A stretch of DNA of 64,000 nt from Novipirellula herctigrandis (GTDB lineage: Bacteria; Planctomycetota; Planctomycetia; Pirellulales; Pirellulaceae). A model generated the notes under the pieces. That model was given only the letters and a program-made list of their open reading frames with translations, did no database searches and had not been told where the DNA came from. The first letter of the stretch is position 1. Every line of letters begins with the position of its first letter. The translations under genes were made by a program, and so were the position numbers. Of the stretch, positions 46,155-57,996 are shown one piece after another. Location: positions 7,807,651 to 7,871,650 of the forward strand of contig SJPJ01000001.1 in the NCBI GenBank assembly GCA_007859835.1. The letters run 5' to 3'.

Positions 46155-46835
46155 ATGCATCGTGACTCAACCCCCTTGATTCTGTTTTCAGGACTCGCTG
46201 CGGATTGCGAAGTCTTTGCTTCTCAGTCGCTCGCGTTCGAAAACCTGATCGTGCCGAGTTGGCCGGTTCCTGAGTCCGACGACACGCTTGACAGTTACAG
46301 TGAACGCTTGGCAAACGATTTGCGGCCTTATGGTCCGGCGGTGATTGGGGGGGCGTCGTTTGGCGGAATCATTGCGTTGCACGTCGCAAAGTATCTCGAT
46401 CCGCTAGCGGTTATTCTGATTGGCAGCGTTCGCTCGCCAGTCGAGTTACCTCGATATGCAAAGTTGGCTCGTCGCTTGCAACCACTCGTTTCCCTGCTGC
46501 ATGTCCGGCTGATGCAGATTGCTTGCGTGCCAATGGGATCGAAGATGGTTGGCCGTTGGTTTCCACACCTCAGCGGACTGGCCCGGCAATTCCGTCACAG
46601 CGAGCCGAAAGTATTTAAATGGTCGCTATCGCGAATCCTCGATTGGGATTTCTCGCCACAAGTTGACTGCCCCCTCTTTCACATTCACGGTGACCGCGAC
46701 ATCGTGCTGCCAATTCGAAACACAACTCCAACCCAGATCGTCGCTGGTGGTGGACACGTCATTTCACTGACTCATGCTCGTGAAGTGAACGCGTTCATTC
46801 GCTCGGTATTGAAACAAGTAAACAAGGAACACTAA
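46155..46835 (+). CDS. alpha/beta hydrolase
   Basis: The 226-residue protein has no signal peptide. PLILFSGLAADCEVF is the first strand and oxyanion region. GGASFGGIIALHVA has the nucleophile-elbow serine near residue 68, FHIHGDRDIVLP carries the acid, and GGGHVISLTHA the histidine. The fold and triad are clear, but substrate is not. It faces the DUF2071 gene tail-to-tail with 23 bases between. Confidence 0.85.
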   Translation: MHRDSTPLILFSGLAADCEVFASQSLAFENLIVPSWPVPESDDTLDSYSERLANDLRPYGPAVIGGASFGGIIALHVAKYLDPLAVILIGSVRSPVELPRYAKLARRLQPLVSLLHVRLMQIACVPMGSKMVGRWFPHLSGLARQFRHSEPKVFKWSLSRILDWDFSPQVDCPLFHIHGDRDIVLPIRNTTPTQIVAGGGHVISLTHAREVNAFIRSVLKQVNKEH

Positions 46836-46858
46836 TTAGTAATCTGTCGAAAATTGGG

Positions 46859-47584
46859 TCAAACATCCGGACGGATTCCGAATACTTCAACGTCAACACC
46901 GTCGCAGTAGTGGGCTAGATCCGGATGCTTGCCGGTCGCAGGCAATCCGCTCGCCGCTATTAAGCCATCTTGGATTTTGAGAACGGTGGCTCGTTTAACA
47001 AAATAGGGTCGGTGATGAACGTGTCCGACGTGAATGGTTTCTCGTCGCTCAACAAACAACAGATAGCGTTCGAGTAGAAAGTGCTCCAGGGTGCCGGGCT
47101 GTGATTCACCGAACTCCTCGCCGACGCTGTAGCTTACGGAGTGAGTTGCGGAAGATCCACTACTTGCTCGTTCACTCCAATAGGTGGCGTGGTCGCCATC
47201 GCGTAAATCGTTCATCTTGGAATAGAAATAGGGGAGTGCCCAACCGGCGCGAGCGGCCCAAACGGCCAAACGAGAGCTTGCGTCCAGCGAAAAGAAATAG
47301 ACGCCAGGTCGCCCTCGGTGAACCACATAGGTGCGAACATTCGTCTCATAGAAGTTAAATGCGAAAGCTTGCGGTAGCCATCTTGGTTTGATGCGACGCA
47401 TCTTGAACGGCACGACACCCACGAACGCTCTTCCCTCAAACGTATCCATTTCCAATTGGCCGGGCAGAACACTGCGAAGTGCATCGGAAGGCAATTCCCA
47501 GTGGCAGAATAGCAACGATTCCCATCGCTGGGTTCCGTCGGCTCTTCCGCTAGGGCGAATCGTCGGTGCAATACGATCAATCAT
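46859..47584 (-). CDS. DUF2071 (YqjF-like) protein
   Basis: The 241-residue protein contains WESLLFCHWELPSDALRSVLPG, DTFEGRAFVGVVPFKMRRIKPRWLP, FNFYETNVRTYVV and GRPGVYFFSLDASSRLAVWAAR, the blocks expected of DUF2071. Its function is unknown. The start (ATG at 47584) overlaps the stop of a 41-residue upstream gene (TCACCATGA), so it is likely translated by coupling. Confidence 0.85.
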   Translation of the reverse strand: MIDRIAPTIRPSGRADGTQRWESLLFCHWELPSDALRSVLPGQLEMDTFEGRAFVGVVPFKMRRIKPRWLPQAFAFNFYETNVRTYVVHRGRPGVYFFSLDASSRLAVWAARAGWALPYFYSKMNDLRDGDHATYWSERASSGSSATHSVSYSVGEEFGESQPGTLEHFLLERYLLFVERRETIHVGHVHHRPYFVKRATVLKIQDGLIAASGLPATGKHPDLAHYCDGVDVEVFGIRPDV

Positions 47585-47706
47585 GGTGACGCGATCGGAA
47601 TGAGGATTTGATCCTTGATACTAAATCGTCCGTGCAGTTTCGACCACCAGCTTTCGTGCGGCTGTAACTCGCTCGGCGGTTGATAAGGATTTGTACTTTC
47701 GGTCAT
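47581..47706 (-). CDS. 41-residue protein with planctomycete NPYQPP motif
   Basis: MTESTNPYQPPSELQPHESW continues with WSKLHGRFSIKDQILIPIASP and ends in a TGA overlapping the ATG of the DUF2071 gene. The TxSTNPYxPP opening recurs at the N-terminus of many planctomycete membrane proteins. This one stops before any membrane helix, so it may be a leader peptide for coupled translation or a truncated gene. Confidence 0.6.
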   Translation of the reverse strand: MTESTNPYQPPSELQPHESWWSKLHGRFSIKDQILIPIASP

Positions 47707-47725
47707 CGGTCCCTTCACTAATGGA

Positions 47726-48538
47726 TCAGTTCGCTACGGAATCATTGGTTTCGCTCCATTCCAGGACCACCAGCAGAGGCAGATGATCTGAGGCGACTGG
47801 TTCATTGACCACCTGCTGCTCGACGACACGCCAAGCATTCGCCGGACGGAAGAACACATAATCGATCTTCCTTTTCGGCGGGGCCGATGGAGACGTCGGG
47901 TCAGGCTGTTTGACGCTCGCGTCTGTCCAGTTTGGCTGCAGCACTCGGATCGTAGGGCTATCGGGGACGTCATTGAAGTCCCCTGCTAGAATCATCGGAA
48001 GAGAATTGGCTCTGACGAGAAACGGATTGAGCTTATTGGATTGACGCAAGCGGAGTGGGGCCTTGGCGTGCTCCAAGTGCGTGCTAACGAACACAAACTC
48101 CGGCCCGTTTTCCCCAAGCCGGACCTGGGCAGCAAGGGCGCAACGTGGTTCGCAGCCCTCGGTGCTTGGCAAAGCAAGGACGTTGACGTTGGTCAATGGA
48201 TACTTCGATAGAATCGCTTCGCCGTAGTGACCGCCCGCGTAGTCCATCGCCTTGCCAAAGGCTGCATGCATCCCCGTCAGTATTCCAAGCTCTGCCGCTT
48301 GATCAACGCCGTGGGATCGGTTCGTTGCCTTGTCAACTTCCTGCAACGCCACAATGTCGGGGTCCAAGTGTTTGATGACAGCCGCGATACGATTTAAGTC
48401 GAGCTTTCCATCCATGCCCTCGCCGTGGTGGATATTGTAGGTCAACACGCACACCCGCGACGGCTCGGATGCCTGCAGCGCCGAGAGGAACGTTGGGATT
48501 GCGAAGATTGCTAACAGCAAGGTTCTACGGAGGATCAT
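47726..48538 (-). CDS. secreted endonuclease/exonuclease/phosphatase-family protein
   Basis: The 270-residue protein starts at the ATG at 48538; a longer open frame to 48901 lacks similarity. A signal peptide (LLLAIFAIPTFLSALQASE) precedes VCVLTYNIHHGEGMDGKLDL, DIVALQEVD (metal Glu), FVSTHLEHA, MILAGDFNDVPDS and VASDHLPLLVVL, the standard EEP metal and histidine sites. It probably hydrolyses a phosphodiester outside the cytoplasm. Substrate cannot be told. Confidence 0.9.
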   Translation of the reverse strand: MILRRTLLLAIFAIPTFLSALQASEPSRVCVLTYNIHHGEGMDGKLDLNRIAAVIKHLDPDIVALQEVDKATNRSHGVDQAAELGILTGMHAAFGKAMDYAGGHYGEAILSKYPLTNVNVLALPSTEGCEPRCALAAQVRLGENGPEFVFVSTHLEHAKAPLRLRQSNKLNPFLVRANSLPMILAGDFNDVPDSPTIRVLQPNWTDASVKQPDPTSPSAPPKRKIDYVFFRPANAWRVVEQQVVNEPVASDHLPLLVVLEWSETNDSVAN

Positions 48539-48586
48539 CGCGGAACTCAAATTGATTTTGCCAAGATACTGAAAGGTTACTAACGC

Positions 48587-48844
48587 ATGAGCGTAGCAGA
48601 ATTTGTCAAACAAGGGGCGGCAGTTGATTACACGCCAACCGCAGGTTTGGTGGCCGGCAGCGTCGTTGTCCAAGGCGAACTGGTCGGTATTACCAAGCAT
48701 GACATCCGTGCTGGTGTGCTCGGTTCCGTATCCGTCGTAGGCGTGTTTGATGTGACCAAGAATCCGGTGATCTCCGTATCGGCTGGTGCCAAGGTTCACT
48801 GGGACGACACGAACGGCCACGCGATTTACCAGGTCAACGGGTAG
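48587..48844 (+). CDS. DUF2190 phage-type protein
   Basis: The 85-residue protein (MSVAEFVKQGAAVDYTPTAG, VVVQGELVGITKHDI, VEGVFDV-like VVGVFDVTKNP, then AGAKVHWDD) matches DUF2190, a small beta-rich protein found in prophage head modules. No other phage gene is near. It is divergent from the EEP-family gene 48 bases away. It may be a domesticated or stranded phage gene. The frame is intact and near the usual family length. Confidence 0.78.
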   Translation: MSVAEFVKQGAAVDYTPTAGLVAGSVVVQGELVGITKHDIRAGVLGSVSVVGVFDVTKNPVISVSAGAKVHWDDTNGHAIYQVNG

Positions 48845-48979
48845 CAAATTGCTCGGCAAAGCGAGCCTGTGCTTCAGGGATCTACGACTCGGAAAACGCA
48901 AATAGTCAATTGCAGGAACTCACACGCTCGATAGGGGCAGCTACATCGTGGCCAATAGAGGGCCAAGGCCTGATTCAGC

Positions 48980-49948
48980 TTACCGATCTTGGCGACTTCC
49001 TTTGAGGAAATCCAGCAGCGTTTGCTCGGGGATTCCGTGCACGGCACCATGCCCTTCATTGTTCACTTTGCAATGGACCACGTCGCCATTGAGGTAGCTG
49101 AAAACCTCCACCGCCCCGTTGATTTTGGTCGGCTTCACCAGCCTCTTTCCCTCGTACCCCATGTGACGGGCCCACACAAACGTCGATTCTTCTGCGGCAA
49201 CAAAGGCAAGCTTGCCATCTTTGGCACGAATCACTCTTGAAGGTCCACCATCATACGGAACAAGTTCGTCCCTTATTCCCGAGATGTTCATCAGCCGCTT
49301 CCCTTGGGCGGGAATGACCGCGACACGATAGTTGTTGTCATCACCTTTGGCCCGAAAGTGTTTGCCGTCGTACTGCCAAACGTTTAGCGGGCTGACGCCA
49401 CTAATGTAATTGCGAACGTTCGGCAGGCTGCTTTCGATCATCAACTGATTGACCAGCGCCGCGCCGTTCGATGCGCCGATGATGCTGAAATTGTTTGGGT
49501 CGACATTCTCAAATGTGGCCAGTTTCCGGACAATGGCCTCAATGAAGCCGCGATCGTCGGCTTTGGAGCGCTCCGAAACGATGTTCCAACTTTCGCGATA
49601 GCCCTGTGGAAACACCATGATGTACTGCGCTGCAATGGTGCTGCGGTGTCGAATGAATCCTCGCATAGCCTTTTGGGCATTGCCGCCGTTGCCGTGGAGA
49701 AAGATAAGCACCGGACGTTTTGCATTCCCAGTGCCATCAGGAACATTGACGTAATACGGCCGCTTGTGCTCACGTTCCTGCGACCACGACTGTGCGATTG
49801 AATACTCACCGGACGGCAATCGCGAAGGGCCGACTGTGCGATCGTTCGCGTTTGTGTTTTGCGACGTAGCGTCATCTTGAGCGTTCGAAACAGCAGTTCC
49901 CGCAGCAATACAGCAGGCGGCTACCAATAAGATGGATCGCAATGTCAT
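48980..49948 (-). CDS. secreted PHB-depolymerase/LpqC-like esterase
   Basis: The 322-residue protein has a signal peptide (ILLVAACCIAAGTAVSNAQ). RPVLIFLHGNGGNAQKAMRGF forms the oxyanion strand, NFSIIGASNGAALVNQL the nucleophile elbow (Ser near 167), and NNEGHGAVHGIPEQ the histidine. The HGNGG and GxSNGA forms place it with esterase/PHB depolymerase-like alpha/beta hydrolases often attached to plant-polysaccharide esterases. The pectin-type genes 2-4 kb upstream on the same strand make a feruloyl- or acetyl-esterase-like role possible, but this is inference. Confidence 0.82.
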   Translation of the reverse strand: MTLRSILLVAACCIAAGTAVSNAQDDATSQNTNANDRTVGPSRLPSGEYSIAQSWSQEREHKRPYYVNVPDGTGNAKRPVLIFLHGNGGNAQKAMRGFIRHRSTIAAQYIMVFPQGYRESWNIVSERSKADDRGFIEAIVRKLATFENVDPNNFSIIGASNGAALVNQLMIESSLPNVRNYISGVSPLNVWQYDGKHFRAKGDDNNYRVAVIPAQGKRLMNISGIRDELVPYDGGPSRVIRAKDGKLAFVAAEESTFVWARHMGYEGKRLVKPTKINGAVEVFSYLNGDVVHCKVNNEGHGAVHGIPEQTLLDFLKGSRQDR

Positions 49949-50069
49949 GTTCTGGTTACCTATTGGTGAGCGGCAAGGTATTTGCCGTCGGTGTTTCTGT
50001 GGCTGCTTTTTCTGGGACGATGATACCGGCGGCCGGCGCCTTGCCGCTCATTTGTTGGCGGGACACACG

Positions 50070-50897
50070 TTACGGGGTCTCTTCAAACATTTCGCGTCTT
50101 ATCTCAATCAACTTCTCTTCGGCTTCCTCCTCGGTTAGTTTCCCTGCTTCGACAGCCGCTTTGATCTCTTCCATGAACAGCTTATACCGTTGTTTCTTGG
50201 CTTCCAATTCGCCAAGCTCGCGGTTGCCGCGAATGCCTTCTTCGAACATTTCACGCCGAACGGCGGCGAGTTTCATTTCAGCTTCTTCTTTCGAAAGCTT
50301 GCCTGCTTCGACGGCCTCCTTGATCTCGTTCATAAACCGTTCATATCGGCGCTTTTTCGCTTTCATATCGCGGCTCGCTGATTCGCCACGCTCGACAACC
50401 TCGAACATCTTTCGGCGAACCGCGGTCAGCTTCTTATCGGCTTCTTCCTCAGTAAGCTTGCCTGCTTCGACGGCTGCTTTGATTTCTTCCATGAACAGCT
50501 TGTACCGTTGTTTCTTGGCTTCCAATTCGCCACGCTCGCGGTCGCTGCGTATGCCTTCTTCGAACATCTCACGCCGAACGGCGGCGAGCTTCATTACAGT
50601 TTCTTCTTCCGTTAGTTTGCCTTGCTCCAATGCATCCTTGATCTCTTTCATGTACCGCTCGTACCGCTGCTTCTTTTCTTTCATTTCGCCGGACGAAGTG
50701 GAACGGCGAAGTGTGTCCAGCATTAAAGTCGCTTGCTCCAATGACAACTCGCCCGCCTCAACCGCTCCGCCCAACCGGCGTTCCACGGCTTCGAAGTTCT
50801 GAGCATAAACGACACCCAGAGGGAAAACGCAGATGGCAATGGCCACAATGGTCATTCGCATTGAGGAAGGCACTTTCCATGATTTGTCAGCGATCAT
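50070..50897 (-). CDS. exported helical repeat protein with four 53-residue units
   Basis: The 275-residue protein has a signal peptide (MRMTIVAIAICVFPLGVVYAQ), best from the ATG at 50897 or 50861. A divergent first unit (LGGAVEAGELSLEQATLMLDTLRR) is followed by four units of the form KKQRYxxFMxEIKxAVExGKLTEEEAxxKLxAVRREMFEE, about 53 residues each. Units 1 and 3 resemble each other more than 2 and 4, which are nearly identical, so a two-unit block was duplicated. It is very rich in Lys/Glu/Arg and should form helical hairpins or coiled coils in the periplasm. No enzyme motif is present and no family is recognised. Confidence 0.8.
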   Translation of the reverse strand: MIADKSWKVPSSMRMTIVAIAICVFPLGVVYAQNFEAVERRLGGAVEAGELSLEQATLMLDTLRRSTSSGEMKEKKQRYERYMKEIKDALEQGKLTEEETVMKLAAVRREMFEEGIRSDRERGELEAKKQRYKLFMEEIKAAVEAGKLTEEEADKKLTAVRRKMFEVVERGESASRDMKAKKRRYERFMNEIKEAVEAGKLSKEEAEMKLAAVRREMFEEGIRGNRELGELEAKKQRYKLFMEEIKAAVEAGKLTEEEAEEKLIEIRREMFEETP

Positions 50898-51542
50898 TAT
50901 CTTCAACCTTTGCTCTAAACCGCCGCCACTATTAATTGCACTTGCCACGACTGGCGGACGGATCGCCGCTGCGGTCAAGAGCTCTGCCGCATTCAGCAAA
51001 GCGTTTCCATATCGATGTACTTCAATTCAGTGCGACTTTGGCATTTTCCATTCCATCGATGGCCAAATCAGATCGATTCGCTGATACACCCAAAGCCTTC
51101 TCGGAACCGGGTTTTCCATCCACCATCCTCCGTCCTATCGGTGATCTAAGCCTGCTCGGCAATTCGGTTTGCAGAACGCTTGGATTGTCGAAGCTGGTAG
51201 TCGCAGCGAGAAACGTTGGCACGCTGGATAGCTTATCAGCGTTAAAAGGGGTTGCCAACCAAAATGCGTTACCAAAGCAATGACGTTGGCAACCGGAAAT
51301 TCTCCGCCGCCGAATCCGCGGCCTTGAGGCAAAACGATTTTGTCGGTCACGGCATCGTCGCCAGCGGATTGCCGTCGCGCACGAAAGGCAAGTGATCCCA
51401 CGCACGGTGTCCACGTTCGGTGTAGTACCAGAGCGAGGTTTTTTTCAGCAAATGATCGAGACGCGTGTTGGATACAACGCAAAACGCCAACAAACGAGTC
51501 GGTGTATTTCTTGTCTTGCTTCAGGCATCACGTACGTGCATG
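50898..51542. other. intergenic region, no gene seen
   Basis: Several overlapping frames on both strands cover 51022-51540 but none has a signal peptide, domain or convincing composition. It may hold further decay products of the rhamnogalacturonan lyase gene to the right, whose catalytic part should have extended here. Confidence 0.4.
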
Positions 51543-52182
51543 TCAGCCCCTTGTCTTCGATCCAAATGCTGAAATTTCGGGCTTGCTGGCCGGTCCAATC
51601 GCCAGTCGCCTTCTCGGTGCAAGGTGAGCTCCAAATCCGTTGCTATCCAGATCGCCAGCGCTCATGTCCCCCGGAGTGTGCTTGTCCGATGGAGGCCCGG
51701 CCAGCGGAATTTCTAGGCAGGCCACGCCAGGTTTTCTTCTCCACAGAGCCTCTTTGTCCACGACCGATTTTCGTGGCCAGACCGATACCTCGGCTGACAC
51801 TTTTAGTCCGTCCTTTGCAAGTGACTCGACCACGTACTTGTCCTCGGCGCTGCCATCCGGGTCCACCAAGTTGGTCGACGAGGTAACTGGCTCCGGAGTG
51901 ATCCTGTCACCGTTGCGATAGAGATTGAATCCGATGTCCGGCGAATCCCTGCCCAGCATCCGCCATCAGAGATAGACTCCGTCTGTCACCTGAAGTGCCA
52001 CCCTGTCCGCGATCGAGAAACTCCATCGGTCGTCTCGCAGACTTTGCGTTCGATTGATCACTGTCAGCCTGAGAACACGCACAGCTACTAAGTACATCGG
52101 TCAATAGAATCAGCAGCAGCGGAATTCGAGTAGCGTGTCGCGTTGGATTGTTTTGTTTTGGGCGTCTGATGTTGTCGAGCAT
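51543..52182 (-). pseudogene. PL11 rhamnogalacturonan lyase, N-terminal remnant
   Basis: From the ATG at 52182 a lipoprotein-like signal (PLLLILLTDVLSSCACSQ) leads to RPMEFLDRG. A frameshift follows, then VALQVTDGVYL, TGA, WRMLGRDSPDIGFNLYRNGDRI, TNLVDPDGSAEDKYVVESL and IPLAGPPSDKHTPGDMSAGDLDSNG. The MEFLDRG..A......G..L.WR.LG.D....FNLYR opening and the DMSAGDLDGDG calcium loop are those of PL11 lyases. Similarity then ends, so most of the catalytic propeller is missing. The start is three bases from the stop of the intact double esterase, showing they were one operon. Confidence 0.8.
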
Positions 52183-52185
52183 TCC

Positions 52186-54138
52186 TCAGTTTCCAGCCGG
52201 TTTCTTTGGAAGTTGGAGTGTTGGAATCGATGGCAGGTCGAAGGTTAACGGGTCATCAGGTTTGGCGGGATCAAAACGCTCAGCATCTTTCGCCAAGTGT
52301 TTCGCCAGTTCGGGTACGTGCTTCTGGATTCCCTCGACCACACAACGTGCGAGTTGATAGGCCCCGTACGAATTGTGATGCGTGCGGTCTTTGAGTTCTT
52401 TTTCCTGACCGAGCAACGTACCGGCCGGGTAGAAGGCGAAGGCTTTTGTGCTTCGCTTGGGACCGAGTGCCGCGTAAAACTTCAGGCTCATGACATTGAG
52501 GTCGATCACGGGGACATTCTGGTCCTTCCCGACCTGACGTACCGCCTCGGCGTAGTCCGTAAGCGTTGGTGTCTGGTTCCCGTTTTCGTCCATGCGCAGC
52601 CGTTCCATCGAAGTCACCAGGACGGGGATGCCGCGTTTGGCACGAATTACATCCACGAACTCACTCAGTTTGTTTTTGTAAGTTGAGAACGGCCCGGCTC
52701 CATCGCGATTGTCCTTCTGGTCGTTGTGGCCAAACTGAATGAAGACGTAGTCATCCGGCTTCATCATGCTCAACAGTTTCTCCAGTCGCAGCTGGTACTC
52801 GAACGATCGCAAAGCCAGGCCTGATTCCGCATGATTCGATACGGCCACACTTGGGCCGAAGAATCGCGGAAGCATTTGCCCCCAACCTGCGTAGGGTTCA
52901 GTTCTTTGATCGGTCACCGTGGAATCCCCTGCGATGAAAACCGTAATTGCCTCATGCGACGGACGGATCATCATCGAGACAACGCCAGGCTTTGTGCCGT
53001 TGAACTCAAAGGAGAGTTGATCATCCCAGTTAAGATGCATTGGTGGCCCGGTCTCGCGGCTGTTTAGCTTTGTCGATCGGTCGGGTGTAATCGGCGGTCG
53101 CCTCACGTTGACCGTGAACGAGCGAGTCATATATTCGCCGGCCTTCGTTTCGACGTTTTCCAACATTAGGCGACGTGCCTCGGCCTTGATCGTTGTCGAT
53201 GTCGAGTGATCGGAATGTCCGAATTGCATCGTCACTTCGTAGTTGGCTTCCACCAGATTGACGTCAAATAGTGCTGGTGTCTCAGTATTCGCACTGGAGA
53301 CGAATCCGTAGCCCTGTTCGGATTCGTAGGCCGTTTGCGGTGCGACGTGGATGCCGCCTTCCTGAACGTCACCGTCTGTGAAGACGAAGTTCCAGGACAG
53401 TCGAGTTTTAAGCAACGGCGCGAACTCGGGGACGACGTGACACAGTTCGCCAACAACCAGCTGCGCAGTGAGTGCGGCTCCATACGAATTAAGATGTGTC
53501 TTGTCGGGATGCTCTGGGGTCTTTGACCCGGGATCGAACCTCTTTGCCGCTTCCGGACCAAGCCGATTCATATGCCGGACGCTGAGCCGATTGAGGTCGA
53601 TTAACGGAACGTCAAGTTCCTCTGCGACCGCCCTCGTGGCTTCTGCGTAATCGGTCAGCCGGAAGCCTTTCGGAATGCTGACCGGTTCGAGCCTCTCGGG
53701 ATCAATCTTTCCATCGTTGTCGAACAGTCGGCGAGTCAGCGACGTCACAAGTACTGGCTTCGCTCCCGCCTGGCGTGCTTCGTTTGCATAACGAGTGAGG
53801 TTCTCGCGAAACGTGGTTTGCGGATCCGTCTCACGCTTCGGTCCTTTCCCGGGTTGGTCGTTGTGACCAAACTGAATAAAGACCCATGTCGGTTTCGAGT
53901 CGAGAACCTGTTTCCACCAGCCTTCGTCCCGGTAACTCTTCGAACTGCGTCCTCCGCGAGCAAGGTTTACCCACTTCACGTCCGACTTAAGCATCTTCCC
54001 GAAACTGTCTCCCCAGCCGGAGTGTGTCGCGACAGTGGAATCACCCACCAACACGATCTGCTCCGCGTTGTCTGCCGCAAGGAGTGATCCCGAAATAGAC
54101 AAGCCAAGGACAATGAAAAGGCTGGCACTTCGACTCAC
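52186..54138 (-). CDS. double CE12-type rhamnogalacturonan acetylesterase
   Basis: The protein of about 650 residues starts best at the GTG at 54138, which gives a signal peptide (SLFIVLGLSISGSLLAAD); a GTG at 54171 is possible. The first SGNH hydrolase domain has VLVGDSTVATHSGWGDSF, NLARGGRSSKSY, IQFGHNDQPGKGP and DKTHLNSYGA. A beta-sandwich linker (about 265-400; AYESEQGYGFVSS) follows. The second SGNH domain has FIAGDSTVTDQ, NHAESGLALRSF, IQFGHNDQKDN and DRTHHNSYGA. Both have intact Ser, Gly, Asn and Asp/His blocks. It should remove acetyl groups from rhamnogalacturonan I-type pectin. Two active SGNH modules around a binding domain is unusual. Confidence 0.9.
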   Translation of the reverse strand: MSRSASLFIVLGLSISGSLLAADNAEQIVLVGDSTVATHSGWGDSFGKMLKSDVKWVNLARGGRSSKSYRDEGWWKQVLDSKPTWVFIQFGHNDQPGKGPKRETDPQTTFRENLTRYANEARQAGAKPVLVTSLTRRLFDNDGKIDPERLEPVSIPKGFRLTDYAEATRAVAEELDVPLIDLNRLSVRHMNRLGPEAAKRFDPGSKTPEHPDKTHLNSYGAALTAQLVVGELCHVVPEFAPLLKTRLSWNFVFTDGDVQEGGIHVAPQTAYESEQGYGFVSSANTETPALFDVNLVEANYEVTMQFGHSDHSTSTTIKAEARRLMLENVETKAGEYMTRSFTVNVRRPPITPDRSTKLNSRETGPPMHLNWDDQLSFEFNGTKPGVVSMMIRPSHEAITVFIAGDSTVTDQRTEPYAGWGQMLPRFFGPSVAVSNHAESGLALRSFEYQLRLEKLLSMMKPDDYVFIQFGHNDQKDNRDGAGPFSTYKNKLSEFVDVIRAKRGIPVLVTSMERLRMDENGNQTPTLTDYAEAVRQVGKDQNVPVIDLNVMSLKFYAALGPKRSTKAFAFYPAGTLLGQEKELKDRTHHNSYGAYQLARCVVEGIQKHVPELAKHLAKDAERFDPAKPDDPLTFDLPSIPTLQLPKKPAGN

Positions 54139-54171
54139 GACACATTTCCGTTCGCAACGATCGAAATGCAC

Positions 54172-57293
<3,122 letters not shown>

Positions 57294-57996
57294 TGAGGGA
57301 AATGCTTTGCGATAGTCACAGCAACGCTCCCTAAACTCGGGTTGGCGGCTCTATTTTCTCCCGATCGAATCGAACACCAACCGCACATTCGACCGTATCG
57401 ACGAGACTTAGTTGGGTGTCTCGCCATTCACGCACGCCAGAAGATGAAGAGAATCAAGATCATCGCCTGCGGCCTGAATATTTTTACCAGAGTCGTATCC
57501 GCTCTTCTGGTAATAACGGATCTCAGCGGCAAAACCAGAAATTGACCGACGTGGGCGTTCCGTTCTTCTCAGAATCTCTTCCTCGCTGAGTGTCGAGAAT
57601 CGTATTTCAATACGATTGTTTGCGCGCAGATGCTTTCCCGAACTTCATTGGAATGCTGTCGGCGCGTAGATGCACCGTACAAAGGGCCGAATGGTGAGGG
57701 CCGAATGGTGAGGGCCGAATGGTGTGAGGGCCGAATGGTGCGAGGGCCGAATGGTGCCACCCACGAATCATTGCCACGGCCTGGATGCCCAGGATACACC
57801 GTACTGCAATCGATTTCCCGTGCGAGTTTCAGCATTGCGCAGAAAACAGTGTCAACATAGCCCTACTGACTCGACCGAAACCCGATGCCTTTCGGGAAAA
57901 TGAAAGAGCGATCTTCGGCGCTGAAGACTTCGATGTTGTTTTTGACCGCGATCGAGACATCCCAGTCGTGCCACATCGTTAGCGGTTTGTCACCGT
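57294..57996. other. intergenic region with tandem GGGCCGAATGGTG repeats
   Basis: About 700 bases without a supported gene lie between two convergent genes. Five copies of GGGCCGAATGGTG, spaced 14, 14, 16 and 16 bases, occupy 57684-57756. Frames crossing them on both strands are low-complexity shadows. No T-rich terminator hairpin was recognised. Confidence 0.55.
57684..57756. repeat. five-copy tandem repeat GGGCCGAATGGTG
   Basis: The 13-base core is exact in all five copies. Spacers are A, A, TGA and CGA, giving periods of 14, 14, 16 and 16. The irregular spacer makes a simple coding or protein-phased array unlikely. Confidence 0.88.

Noticed and set aside
51392-51886. Plus-strand 164-codon frame
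   Set aside because: It lies antisense to the PL11 lyase remnant and has no domain or signal peptide.
57684-57756. CRISPR-like or rho-dependent terminator array
   Set aside because: Spacers are only one to three bases and the repeat is not palindromic.
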